Source of the DNA: Methanobrevibacter arboriphilus
GTDB taxonomy: Archaea > Methanobacteriota > Methanobacteria > Methanobacteriales > Methanobacteriaceae
Length of the DNA: 64,000 bases
Assembly: GCF_019669925.1 (NCBI RefSeq)
Contig: NZ_AP019779.1
Coordinates: 1-64,000 of the forward strand
Direction of reading: 5' to 3'
Below the pieces are notes generated by a model. The model did not search any database and had not been told where the DNA came from. It was given only the letters and a program-made list of their open reading frames with translations. Below are positions 22,910-31,600 of this stretch, piece after piece. The stretch's first letter is position 1; every line of letters starts with the position of its first letter. The translations under genes were made by a program, and so were the position numbers.

Positions 22910-23887
22910 ATGATTTTAGTTACTGGTGGCGCTGGATACATAGGTTCTCACGTTAATAAAGAGCTTCATAAAGAAAGCTTTGATACAGTTGTTTTAGACA
23001 ATTTAATCAACGGTCATAGCTATGCTGTTAAATGGGGAGATTTTCAGAAGGGAGAATTGTCTGATATTGAGTTTATTAGATCTGTGTTCAATAAATTTGA
23101 TATTGAAGGAGTAATGCACTTTGCAGCTTTTACATCAGTAGGTGATTCTGTTAAATATCCTGCTAAATATTTTAAAAATAATTATAAAAATACTTTAAAT
23201 CTTTTGAAGGTTATGAGAGAAAATAATGTGAATAAGTTTATATTTTCTTCAACTGCTGCTGTATATGGTATTCCCAAGAATATTCCAATTAAAGAGGAAC
23301 ATGAATTAAATCCAATCAATCCTTATGGAAAGTCTAAGTTGATGGTTGAACTTGCATTAGAAAAAGAGTCACAATCTAGTTCTAATGATTTTAAGTATTC
23401 TGCTCTCAGGTATTTTAATGCTTCTGGTGCAGATCCTGAATGTGAAATTGGTGAAGATCATAATCCTGAAACTCATCTTATTCCTCTTGTTTTAGATGTA
23501 GCTTTAGGCAAAAGAGATAAAATTAATATATTTGGGAATGACTATAATACTCCTGATGGAACCTGTATTAGGGATTATATTCATGTAAATGACCTTGCAC
23601 AGGCTCATATAAAAGCATTTAAGAGCCTTTATAATGAGAATTCTATAGAAAAAGTTTATAATCTTGGTAATGGAAATGGATTTTCTGTTAAGGAGGTTAT
23701 TGATGTATGTGAAAAAGTTACAGGATTTGAAATTAAAAAAGAAGTGGTTGATAGAAGAGAAGGAGACCCAGATATATTAATAGCTGATTCTAAAAAAGCT
23801 TTTGATGTTTTAGGTTGGACTCCTAAATTTTCAGATTTAGAAAAAATAGTTGAAACTTCGTGGAAATGGCATAAAAATAGAGATTAA
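22910..23887 (+). CDS. galE: UDP-glucose 4-epimerase (GalE)
   Basis: 325-residue extended short-chain dehydrogenase/reductase interconverting UDP-glucose and UDP-galactose (or the N-acetyl forms) for cell-wall and surface glycan synthesis. NAD motif G-G-A-G-Y-I-G at residues 6-12; catalytic S-S-T at 113-115 and Tyr139-x-x-x-Lys143; GalE-typical L-R-Y-F-N-A-S-G-A-D-P and D-G-T-C-I-R-D-Y-I-H-V. Full length. Neighbouring genes include a methyltransferase, but 200 bases of spacer argue for separate transcription. Confidence 0.92.
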   Translation: MILVTGGAGYIGSHVNKELHKESFDTVVLDNLINGHSYAVKWGDFQKGELSDIEFIRSVFNKFDIEGVMHFAAFTSVGDSVKYPAKYFKNNYKNTLNLLKVMRENNVNKFIFSSTAAVYGIPKNIPIKEEHELNPINPYGKSKLMVELALEKESQSSSNDFKYSALRYFNASGADPECEIGEDHNPETHLIPLVLDVALGKRDKINIFGNDYNTPDGTCIRDYIHVNDLAQAHIKAFKSLYNENSIEKVYNLGNGNGFSVKEVIDVCEKVTGFEIKKEVVDRREGDPDILIADSKKAFDVLGWTPKFSDLEKIVETSWKWHKNRD

Positions 23888-24090
23888 TTTTAGTATTTTA
23901 TTTTTGACTTTAATTGTTTTATTTTTACTAATTTTATTTTTTTACTATTGAAAATATCTGATTTAGAAAAATTTATATAATATATAATATTATAAATTAA
24001 TTATTCATTATAAATAGCGAATTTTCACTATGTTAAAATATTAATAAAAATTTTAGTAGTATTTATAAAAATATTATAGAAGGTGATATT

Positions 24091-24831
24091 ATAAAAGGTG
24101 ATACTTGGGAAAAAAATAGTAATTTTCAACGTTCTAATGAAGCATATCTAGAAAATCAAAATTTATTTATCCAAAAATGCAATAAATTACTTGGGGGGGG
24201 GGGCAATGCTAAAAATCATAATTTAGATTATAAATTATTAGATATTGGATGTAATGATGGTATATTTACAAAAATTCTATCTGATAAAATAGGTTATACT
24301 CCTTATGGAGTTGATTTTCTTGAAGATTTAATTGTAAATGCTAGAAATAATGGAGTATTAGCAAAAAAAGCAAATATAGACAGTGGAATTCCTTTTGATA
24401 ATTCTTTTTTTGATTTAATAGTTTCAAATCAGGTTATAGAGCATGTGATGGAAACTGATAATTTTTTTAAAGAAATTTATAGATTATTAAAACCTAATGG
24501 ATATGCAATTATAAGTTGTCCTAATATAACATCATTTCACAATTTAGGGCTTATGATTTTTGGGATGCAGCCAGTTTCTTTTCATTCAAGCCATATCCAA
24601 GTTGGAAATCCTTTATTCGGTACAAAAATTGGAGAATTGTCTTCAGGATTGAGACATGTAAAAATTTTTACAGCACCTGCTTTAAAAGATTTAGCTACTC
24701 ATCATGGGTTTGAAGTTTTAGATATATATGGATATGGTCATTATTATATTCCAAAATTTATCTCTTCTTTTCTATCTAAATTAACACCAAGATATTCAAT
24801 ATATATTGGCATAGTTTTAAAAAAATTATAA
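24091..24831 (+). CDS. class I SAM methyltransferase with in-frame G11 tract; start codon unclear
   Basis: The frame is open from 24037 to 24831 without an in-frame ATG before 24445. From 24091 it gives a 246-residue Methyltransf_11-type enzyme. The SAM-binding motif L-L-D-I-G-C-N-D-G-I-F is near residue 52, followed by acidic G-V-D-F-L-E-D and the D-L-I-V-S-N-Q-V-I-E-H segment. An ideal site (AAGGTGAT) stands five bases before an ATA at 24091 where ATG would be expected. Either ATA is used or the start has mutated. A TTG at 24105 is out of frame by one base of an A7 run. Bases 24193-24203 are G11, encoding Gly-Gly-Gly-Gly just before the SAM site; one G more or fewer meets a stop within 13 codons. 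Faces the radical SAM gene with five bases between stops. Substrate unknown. Confidence 0.7.
   Translation: MKGDTWEKNSNFQRSNEAYLENQNLFIQKCNKLLGGGGNAKNHNLDYKLLDIGCNDGIFTKILSDKIGYTPYGVDFLEDLIVNARNNGVLAKKANIDSGIPFDNSFFDLIVSNQVIEHVMETDNFFKEIYRLLKPNGYAIISCPNITSFHNLGLMIFGMQPVSFHSSHIQVGNPLFGTKIGELSSGLRHVKIFTAPALKDLATHHGFEVLDIYGYGHYYIPKFISSFLSKLTPRYSIYIGIVLKKL
24193..24203 (+). repeat. homopolymeric G11 tract inside the methyltransferase gene
   Basis: Eleven G bases followed by C, read as CTT GGG GGG GGG GGC AAT in the open frame. With ten G the frame ends at TAG after ten more codons; with twelve it ends at TAA two codons after the tract. This is the layout of a translational phase-variation switch, here in the ON length. 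Confidence 0.75.
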
Positions 24832-24836
24832 TTATC

Positions 24837-25991
24837 TTATCTTTTTAACATAAGATCCATAACACTATACTTATTTCTTTGATTTTTGTTTTTATTTTGG
24901 GTTTGTTCAGAGTTTCCCATTAGTGGGGGCATAGATGATTTTAAGAAGTCTTTGTTAGCTCTATCACTTACTTCTTTAAATATCATTTTATATGCTGTAC
25001 ATTGAGGGTCTACTGATTTAGCTGTTCCAGTAGCTACAATTCCATTATACGGACAACCTCCTCTACAAAACTTTATATATGTACATTCTGCACAATCTTC
25101 ATCTACAAAGCTTTTAAATTCTTCAAGTTTTTTCCAAGCTTTGCTTTTGGTTAAATCTTCCATATTAGGATTATCTGAAACATTTCCCATTACCCATTCT
25201 TCCATACCATTAAAACGATAGCATGGATAAATGCTTCCATCATGCCCAATAGCTAAAGTATCTCCCATACAGTCTGCAAATGTACAGAGAGTTCCTCTTC
25301 GCATAAATGAGCTTTTACATATATGGTCAAAGTCTTTTATTTCAATCTTATCAAGGTCATTTAAGTATCTATCAAGAAGGCTGATTAATAATTTTCCATG
25401 GTCTTCTTGTGATAATGCCCAAGGATCTGCATTATCTCCTCTCATTGATGGTAATGCTGCGTGGAGTTTGATATTATAACCATTTTCTAAAAAGAAATTA
25501 TAAACTTTTTTTTCATAATCTTTAGAATATGAGGTAAATGTACATATAAAGCTTACTCTGACTCCATTGTCAGTAGCTATTTTATATCCTTTCATAGTTT
25601 TATCAAAATATCCTTTTCCACGTTGATGGTCATTAATTTCTAGGGGTCCATCAATACTAGTACTAATAGCTACATTGTATTCAGCAAATAGTTTAGCTAA
25701 TTTTTCGTCTATTAACCATAGGTTACTTTGAAGTGAAAAACCAGCTTCTTTATGAGTTGTAGCATTTTTGAGCATTGGTAAAGCTTTTTTGTAAAAATCA
25801 TAACCTACAAGTAATGGTTCTCCTCCATGGAATGTAAAATGGACGTAATCATCTCTAAAACCATCCAACCAATTTACAATCTGCTCTATTATCTCAATTT
25901 CCATCATTCCAGAGCCTTTTTTAGATCCCCAACAGTATTCACAGTTTGATGGACAATCAAGAGTTGGTATAATCATTACATGGAAAGTCAT
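24837..25991 (-). CDS. radical SAM/SPASM peptide-modifying enzyme
   Basis: 384 residues. The radical SAM cluster motif is Cys13-x3-Cys17-x2-Cys20 (L-D-C-P-S-N-C-E-Y-C-W), followed by F-H-G-G-E-P-L-L for SAM binding. A C-terminal SPASM-type Cys-rich region with two auxiliary cluster sets follows (Y-P-C-Y-R-F, then D-C-A-E-C-T-Y-I-K-F-C-R-G-G-C-P). Overall it is close to anaerobic sulfatase-maturase-like enzymes. Together with the 54-residue Cys-rich peptide encoded 55 bases upstream, it matches my memory of the methanogen pair TIGR04083 (enzyme) and TIGR04165 (peptide). Probable role: post-translational modification of that peptide. Product chemistry unknown. Confidence 0.88.
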   Translation of the reverse strand: MTFHVMIIPTLDCPSNCEYCWGSKKGSGMMEIEIIEQIVNWLDGFRDDYVHFTFHGGEPLLVGYDFYKKALPMLKNATTHKEAGFSLQSNLWLIDEKLAKLFAEYNVAISTSIDGPLEINDHQRGKGYFDKTMKGYKIATDNGVRVSFICTFTSYSKDYEKKVYNFFLENGYNIKLHAALPSMRGDNADPWALSQEDHGKLLISLLDRYLNDLDKIEIKDFDHICKSSFMRRGTLCTFADCMGDTLAIGHDGSIYPCYRFNGMEEWVMGNVSDNPNMEDLTKSKAWKKLEEFKSFVDEDCAECTYIKFCRGGCPYNGIVATGTAKSVDPQCTAYKMIFKEVSDRANKDFLKSSMPPLMGNSEQTQNKNKNQRNKYSVMDLMLKR

Positions 25992-26046
25992 ATTTTTACT
26001 GTCCTTGTTTGCACTGTCCTGTTTTATTTAACTTTTTAGGATTTAT

Positions 26047-26211
26047 TTATTCTTTTTCGTCTTCTTTTGTTTCAAAGACATATCCACATTTATCACAGAC
26101 TATACATTTCATTTCTGCATGAGCTTTATGTTCATCTAAAAACTTTCTTTCAACGGTTTTGTCTTTTGAACCACATTTTGGACATTCTGCTAATAATTGT
26201 TCTAATTTCAT
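26047..26211 (-). CDS. Cys-rich precursor peptide, partner of the radical SAM enzyme
   Basis: 54 codons on the minus strand: begins MKLEQLLAECPKCGSK, with Cys10-x2-Cys13 and Cys36-x2-Cys39-x2-Cys42, then Gly and Tyr, and an acidic tail. The C-P-K-C-G and C-D-K-C-G-Y knuckles resemble a zinc ribbon, but the association with a SPASM radical SAM gene directly downstream fits the methanogen Cys-rich peptide family recalled as TIGR04165. A plus-strand frame over the same bases is a shadow. Could alternatively be a small zinc-ribbon protein. Likely cotranscribed with the enzyme. Confidence 0.8.
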   Translation of the reverse strand: MKLEQLLAECPKCGSKDKTVERKFLDEHKAHAEMKCIVCDKCGYVFETKEDEKE

Positions 26212-26716
26212 GTTATTATTTTTGTACTTATATTTTAAATAAATTTTTCTAATTTTTTAACTATATATTTTATTTATAATATTTTTATCTATAATTTTTA
26301 TTTATAATTTTCATTTATAATTTTTATTTTAATATTGTTTATTTAATAGAATTAAAACTATCAATAAGTTTTTTTAAGTTTTTTGATATAGTGATTATTA
26401 TTTTGATTAATCAGTTATTTTTAACTTATATTTTATTTTTTTAAATCATATTACAATTTATTAGAACATAAAATAGGTTAAATTTAAATAATATAAATTA
26501 TAGATTATCTTTTTTATAATTATTAATAATGATAAATATTAACTATTTTGCTATTGATCATACTATATTTTTGAAATGATATATTATAGTTATATTAATC
26601 TATCTAGAATTAATCTATCCAGAATTAATCTATCAAAATTATATTTTGAAATATTAATTATAAAAATTCAATTTAAATAAAATTGAAAGCTAATTTAAGT
26701 AAATAAAGGTATTTAT
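26212..26716. other. divergent promoter region, AT-rich
   Basis: This 505-base spacer serves as promoter region for the Cys-rich peptide/radical SAM unit (leftward) and the MFS gene (rightward). It contains short iterations such as TCTATCTAGAATTAATC (about 26600-26635). No RNA gene or other element recognised. Confidence 0.5.
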
Positions 26717-28165
26717 ATGAGTTCAAGATTGAAAGAATCAAATTATATAGAATTTGAGAAAAAAATTCAAGATAATTCGTCTAAAGGTAATCTGTCTAAG
26801 AATAAGTATGTTATAATCATAACCGCACTCTCTTATTTTTTGTGTGGTTTTTCAGTATCAGTAATATCAGTTGCATTACCAACTATGGCTTTAAACTTTG
26901 CAGTTAGTGCTGTAGCTCAAAATTGGATAGCTATGGTATTTTTCCTATCTATAGCTATTTTTTCACTACCTTTTGGAAAAATATCAGCAAAATTTGGATT
27001 AAAAAAGACTTTCTATATAGGATTAATACTTCTTATAATAGGGTCTTTTGGAGTTTCTATTTCAAATTCTTCCGATATTTTAATAGTTTTTAGAGCTTTA
27101 CAAGGTTTAAGCGTTGCAATTTTGAATGTTTCAACCTTAGCTATTGTAACTGAATCTTTACCATTAAATGAAAGAGGTAAAGGAATTGGAATCATTACTT
27201 CTATTGCATATGTTGGACTTATTGCAGCTAATGTTATTGGTGGATTTTTAACCAATAATTTTGGGTGGAGAAGTGTTTTTTTATTTGTTATACCATTTTT
27301 AATATTAACTATTTTAATTACTTACTTTAAAGTTCCAAATGAATGGGTTTTAATGAAAGATGATAAGTTTGACTATGTTGGAGCTTTAATTTTTGGATTA
27401 GCTATTTCACTTTTAACCTATGGTTTTACAATAATGCATACTTTACAGGGAGTAGGTTTACTAATATTATCAATATTATTGTTTCTGATTTTTGGAAAAT
27501 GGCAGCTAAATATAAAGTTTCCACTATTTCCAGTTAAAATTTTGAAAAATAAAAAATTTACTTATTCAAGTATTGCTGCATTATTATGTTCTTTCTCAAC
27601 ATTTGTTGTTATTTATATTGTTGATTATCATTTACAATACATAAATAATGTTGATCCTCAAACCACTGGATTAATTTTAATGTTAGCTCCAATTTCAATG
27701 GCGATATCTACATTTTTTGCTGGAAGATTTTCTGATAGATTTAATCCTCAATTTATTGCAAGTTTTGGTTTAGGTATAGTTTTTATAGCTTTAATAATCC
27801 TTACTCTTTTAAATGAAACTACTCCTTTATCGGTTGTTATTTTAACTATTATTCTTGAAGGTATTGGTTATGGAATATTTATATCTCCAAATACAAATAT
27901 TGTTGTAAGTTCTCTTCCAGATAAATTAGCCTCAATTGCATCAGCTACTGTTTCAACAACAAGAGTTATAGGAGAAACTTTAAGTTTAGGGATTTTGACT
28001 GTTATTTTTGCAGTTATAATGGGATCTCTTCAGATAATTCCTAAATATTATCCTTTGCTAATTGAAAGTTCACAAATTGTTTCTATTTTACTAGCTTTTG
28101 GTTGTTTGATAGGCATTATTTTTTCTTTGATTGGAGTTAAAGAATTTAAAGTTTTAAAAATTTAA
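26717..28165 (+). CDS. MFS exporter, 14-helix DHA2 (EmrB/QacA) type
   Basis: 482-residue multidrug-type proton antiporter. About 14 membrane segments are visible. Motif A is S-L-P-F-G-K-I-S-A-K-F-G-L-K near residue 82, and the motif C region has G-F-L-T-N-N-F-G-W-R-S-V-F near 180. An uncharacterised soluble N-terminus of about 35 residues precedes helix 1. AAGGT site before the ATG. No regulator gene adjoins, but palindromes (TGAACGTTCA at 28343) lie just downstream. Substrate unknown. Confidence 0.88.
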   Translation: MSSRLKESNYIEFEKKIQDNSSKGNLSKNKYVIIITALSYFLCGFSVSVISVALPTMALNFAVSAVAQNWIAMVFFLSIAIFSLPFGKISAKFGLKKTFYIGLILLIIGSFGVSISNSSDILIVFRALQGLSVAILNVSTLAIVTESLPLNERGKGIGIITSIAYVGLIAANVIGGFLTNNFGWRSVFLFVIPFLILTILITYFKVPNEWVLMKDDKFDYVGALIFGLAISLLTYGFTIMHTLQGVGLLILSILLFLIFGKWQLNIKFPLFPVKILKNKKFTYSSIAALLCSFSTFVVIYIVDYHLQYINNVDPQTTGLILMLAPISMAISTFFAGRFSDRFNPQFIASFGLGIVFIALIILTLLNETTPLSVVILTIILEGIGYGIFISPNTNIVVSSLPDKLASIASATVSTTRVIGETLSLGILTVIFAVIMGSLQIIPKYYPLLIESSQIVSILLAFGCLIGIIFSLIGVKEFKVLKI

Positions 28166-28664
28166 TTATTTTAGTCAGTTTATATATTTTATTTATTTTT
28201 ATTTATTTTTAGTTATTTTATTTATTTTAACAGTGTTATTTTATTAAATATTTCTAATTCTTCTTAATTTACTTATCTATTTTAATTATTTTTATGATAT
28301 CATGGTAAAATTTATATATAATTATATTCAACATTATAATAGTGAACGTTCATTTCATATTGAATTTAATCCTTAATATTTTGATATATCTATATATTTA
28401 TATATTTTTTATAATAATTGTATAGGGAATGTTCATTATATATTTAGCAATATTTAGAATAACATTATTATTTGGAACAATATTATTTAGAACAATATTA
28501 TTTAGAATAATATTATTATTTAGAATATTAGTTTGATTATTATTTGGAATATTGTTAATTTAGTAAATATCTGGGTATATCTGGAATAGTAAATATCTGT
28601 AAAATAATTTACTAATTTTTAGTATTGTTAATATTAAAGAATAGATTTTAAAAGAAGTGTTAAA
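28166..28664 (+). other. upstream region of the third adhesin gene
   Basis: A 499-base spacer with a perfect palindrome TGAACGTTCA (28343-28352), a related half-site GAATGTTCATTATA (about 28438), and a run of near-identical 15-base units (ATTATTTGGAACAAT, ATTATTTAGAACAAT and similar, about 28465-28550). The palindromes might be regulator sites for the adhesin or the exporter. Confidence 0.4.
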
Positions 28665-31600
28665 ATGAACAGAAAGTTATTTAATGAAAGTTTTATTAGT
28701 AAAACTCTGATCTTTTCATTGATATTTTTTATATTGATTATATCAATAGCAACTGTTTCAGCTGCATCTGAAATTTATGTGAGTCCTGATGGTAAGGATT
28801 CAAATATTGGAACTAATTCTTCACCAAAACTCACGATTAAAAATGCAGTTAATGTTGCTACAAGTGGAGATAATATAAAATTGAAAAATGGAACATATAA
28901 TCTCTCTGGTGATTATAATATAGTTTTATCTAAGAATTTAACTTTCATTGGTGAGAATGCAATAATTGATGCACAAAGAAAAAGTAATATGTTTAAAATA
29001 CAACCTGGTGCTAATGTAACATTTATTAATATTACTTTTATCAATGGTTTAGATTATCAGGGAGGATCTATATCAAACAAAGGTTTTTTAACGGTTAAAA
29101 ATTGTGTATTTAAAAATAATACTGCAAATACTGCAAGTGGTGGTGGTGCAATCCACAGTAATGGTACTTTTTTAGTTGAAAATTCCACGTTTATTAATAA
29201 TTATGCTGGATATAGTGGAGGGGCGATATATAATGATGGAAGTGATAATTCGATTATTAAAGATTCAAACTTCATAAATAACAGTGCATATCAACATGGA
29301 GGGGCAATGGATAATGTTTATGGATCTAATATTACAATAATCAACTCCTCGTTTATAAATAATTCTGTTGTTGTTAGTGGTGGAGGTGCATTATACCTTC
29401 ATGATTTTGATGGTGATGATATATTTATAATAATAAACTCTACTTTTGTAAACAACACAGCTAAAAGAGATGGAGGAGCAATTTATAATTTAGGTAATAA
29501 TACTATTATTGAAGGATCAGAATTCATTAATAACACTGCAGAACAAAGAGGAGGGGCAATTTATAATCAAAATACTAATACTACCATTAATAATTCGGCT
29601 TTTATAAATAACACATTAATTAATTCACCTAATTACTATGGTGGTTCAATCTATAATAGTGGATTAAACTTAAAAATAAATGGATCTAAATTTATATCTA
29701 ATTCTATGTTTGATAATTTAATAGCTATTTATACAACACAGCCTTCATTCAATATTACTAACAATGATTTTAGTTATAATGAAATTATTTTAGGATTAGG
29801 CTTTGATAATTCAAACATCGATTTTAATAAACAATGGATTAATAATAGCTATAAAAATAATGAAATAATAATGGTTATTGAAGGAAATAGAAATAATTTT
29901 AACAATGGTTTATTCATAGGAGATAGTTCTAGTAGTAGTGTTAATAGTATTAATAATAGTGCAGCTATAGTAATCACTGGAAAATGGAATAATTTGACTA
30001 ATATTAATATATCTAATTTTACTGTTGCAGGAATAGCTTTTCATCAAAATTCTTCATATAATACTTTTAAAAATGGTAATATTGAAAATATAAGAGATAA
30101 TATTTCTAATTTTGGTATTGGTATACAAATTTTTGGTAGTGGAAATAATGTCACAGGTTCTAATATTATCAATAATGATATTGGATTCTTTGGTTATACT
30201 GATTCTAGTGTTTCAAATGCTATAAATTATAATCGAATACTGAATAATACTAATGGATCTTATAATTGGGGTAACTGGCTTGATTTAAATTATAATTGGT
30301 GGGGTCAAAATAATATTTCTGGTCAATTAAATGATTTTGGGAATAACACTGATTTAAAATATTGGTATGTGCTTCAGTTATCTTCTCTTGATTTTGAAAC
30401 AATTGTCAATGCAAGTAAATCTTATCCTCATGGAACTCATGTTATTATGGGATATAATTTTACACTTAATGATAATTCTGTAGCAAACAATCCAAACTTA
30501 CTTCCATTATTTAATGTTACTGTTGAATTAATTAATCAAACTGGAGTTAGTTATGTTATTTACTCTCAAAGTGGAGATATTAGGAATTCTTCTTATTCTT
30601 CTAATCCAATAATTGTTTATAATAATGAAACAATTTATATGATTTATGCTAACTCTGACAATGAAAATGTTACTTTGAGAATCGATGGTATTCCTTCTGT
30701 TAATATAACTATAAATAAAACTGCAAATGTAACTACTCCTAATAATGGAGATAATATTACTTATACTATAACTGTCAAAAATAATGGTCTAGACAATGCT
30801 ACTGGAGTTTTTGTAAGTGACATATTAGATCCAAGATTAATATTTATCTCTTCTGATGGTAATTATACTAATTCTACAGGTATATGGAATATTGGAACAT
30901 TATCTGCTGGTCAAACTGTAACCTTAACTATTAATGTTACAATTAATGGTACTGGTTTTATTCCAAATTATGCTTCTGTTAATTCAACTGAGAACAATAC
31001 AAACCCTAATACAACTGTAAGTTATAATATAACTGTACCTCCTTATTCTGACTTAATATTAACTAAAACTGCAAATGTTACATCTGCTAAAATTGGAGAT
31101 TATATTGAATACATGATCACTGTTAGAAATAATGGTCCTAATGAAGCAAATCTTGTAAAAGTTTATGATTGGCTTGATCATAGGCTAATATTTATTAGTT
31201 CTTCAACTGATAATGGTAGTTATGATAATAATACTGGTATTTGGGATATTGGTAATATTTCATCTGATGAAACTGTAAATTTAACTATTATTGTTCAAGC
31301 TAATGCTTTAGGGGTTGTTCCAAATGTTGCAAATGTTACTGCCAATACTTCAATAGTTCCTCATCCTAATATAACGTTCAATGTCACTATATATCCTGTT
31401 GTAAATATAACTATTAATAAAACTGTAAATATCACAGTAGTTAATGATGGTAGCTATGTTCAATATATAATTACAGTTATAAATTATGGGCCTGATAATG
31501 CAACCGAAGTAGTTGTATATGATTTGTTAGATGAAAGATTGAGATTTATATCAAGTAGTGATGACAGTAACTATAATTATATTACAGGTATTTGGAATAT

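Noticed and set aside
24445-24831. Methyltransferase starting at the internal ATG 24445
   Set aside because: This would omit the SAM-binding motif, which is encoded in the same open frame upstream; the ATG lies inside the Rossmann fold.
26067-26252. 61-codon plus-strand frame opposite the Cys-rich peptide
   Set aside because: Complement of the peptide gene, whose Cys motifs and placement next to the radical SAM gene make the minus strand the coding one.
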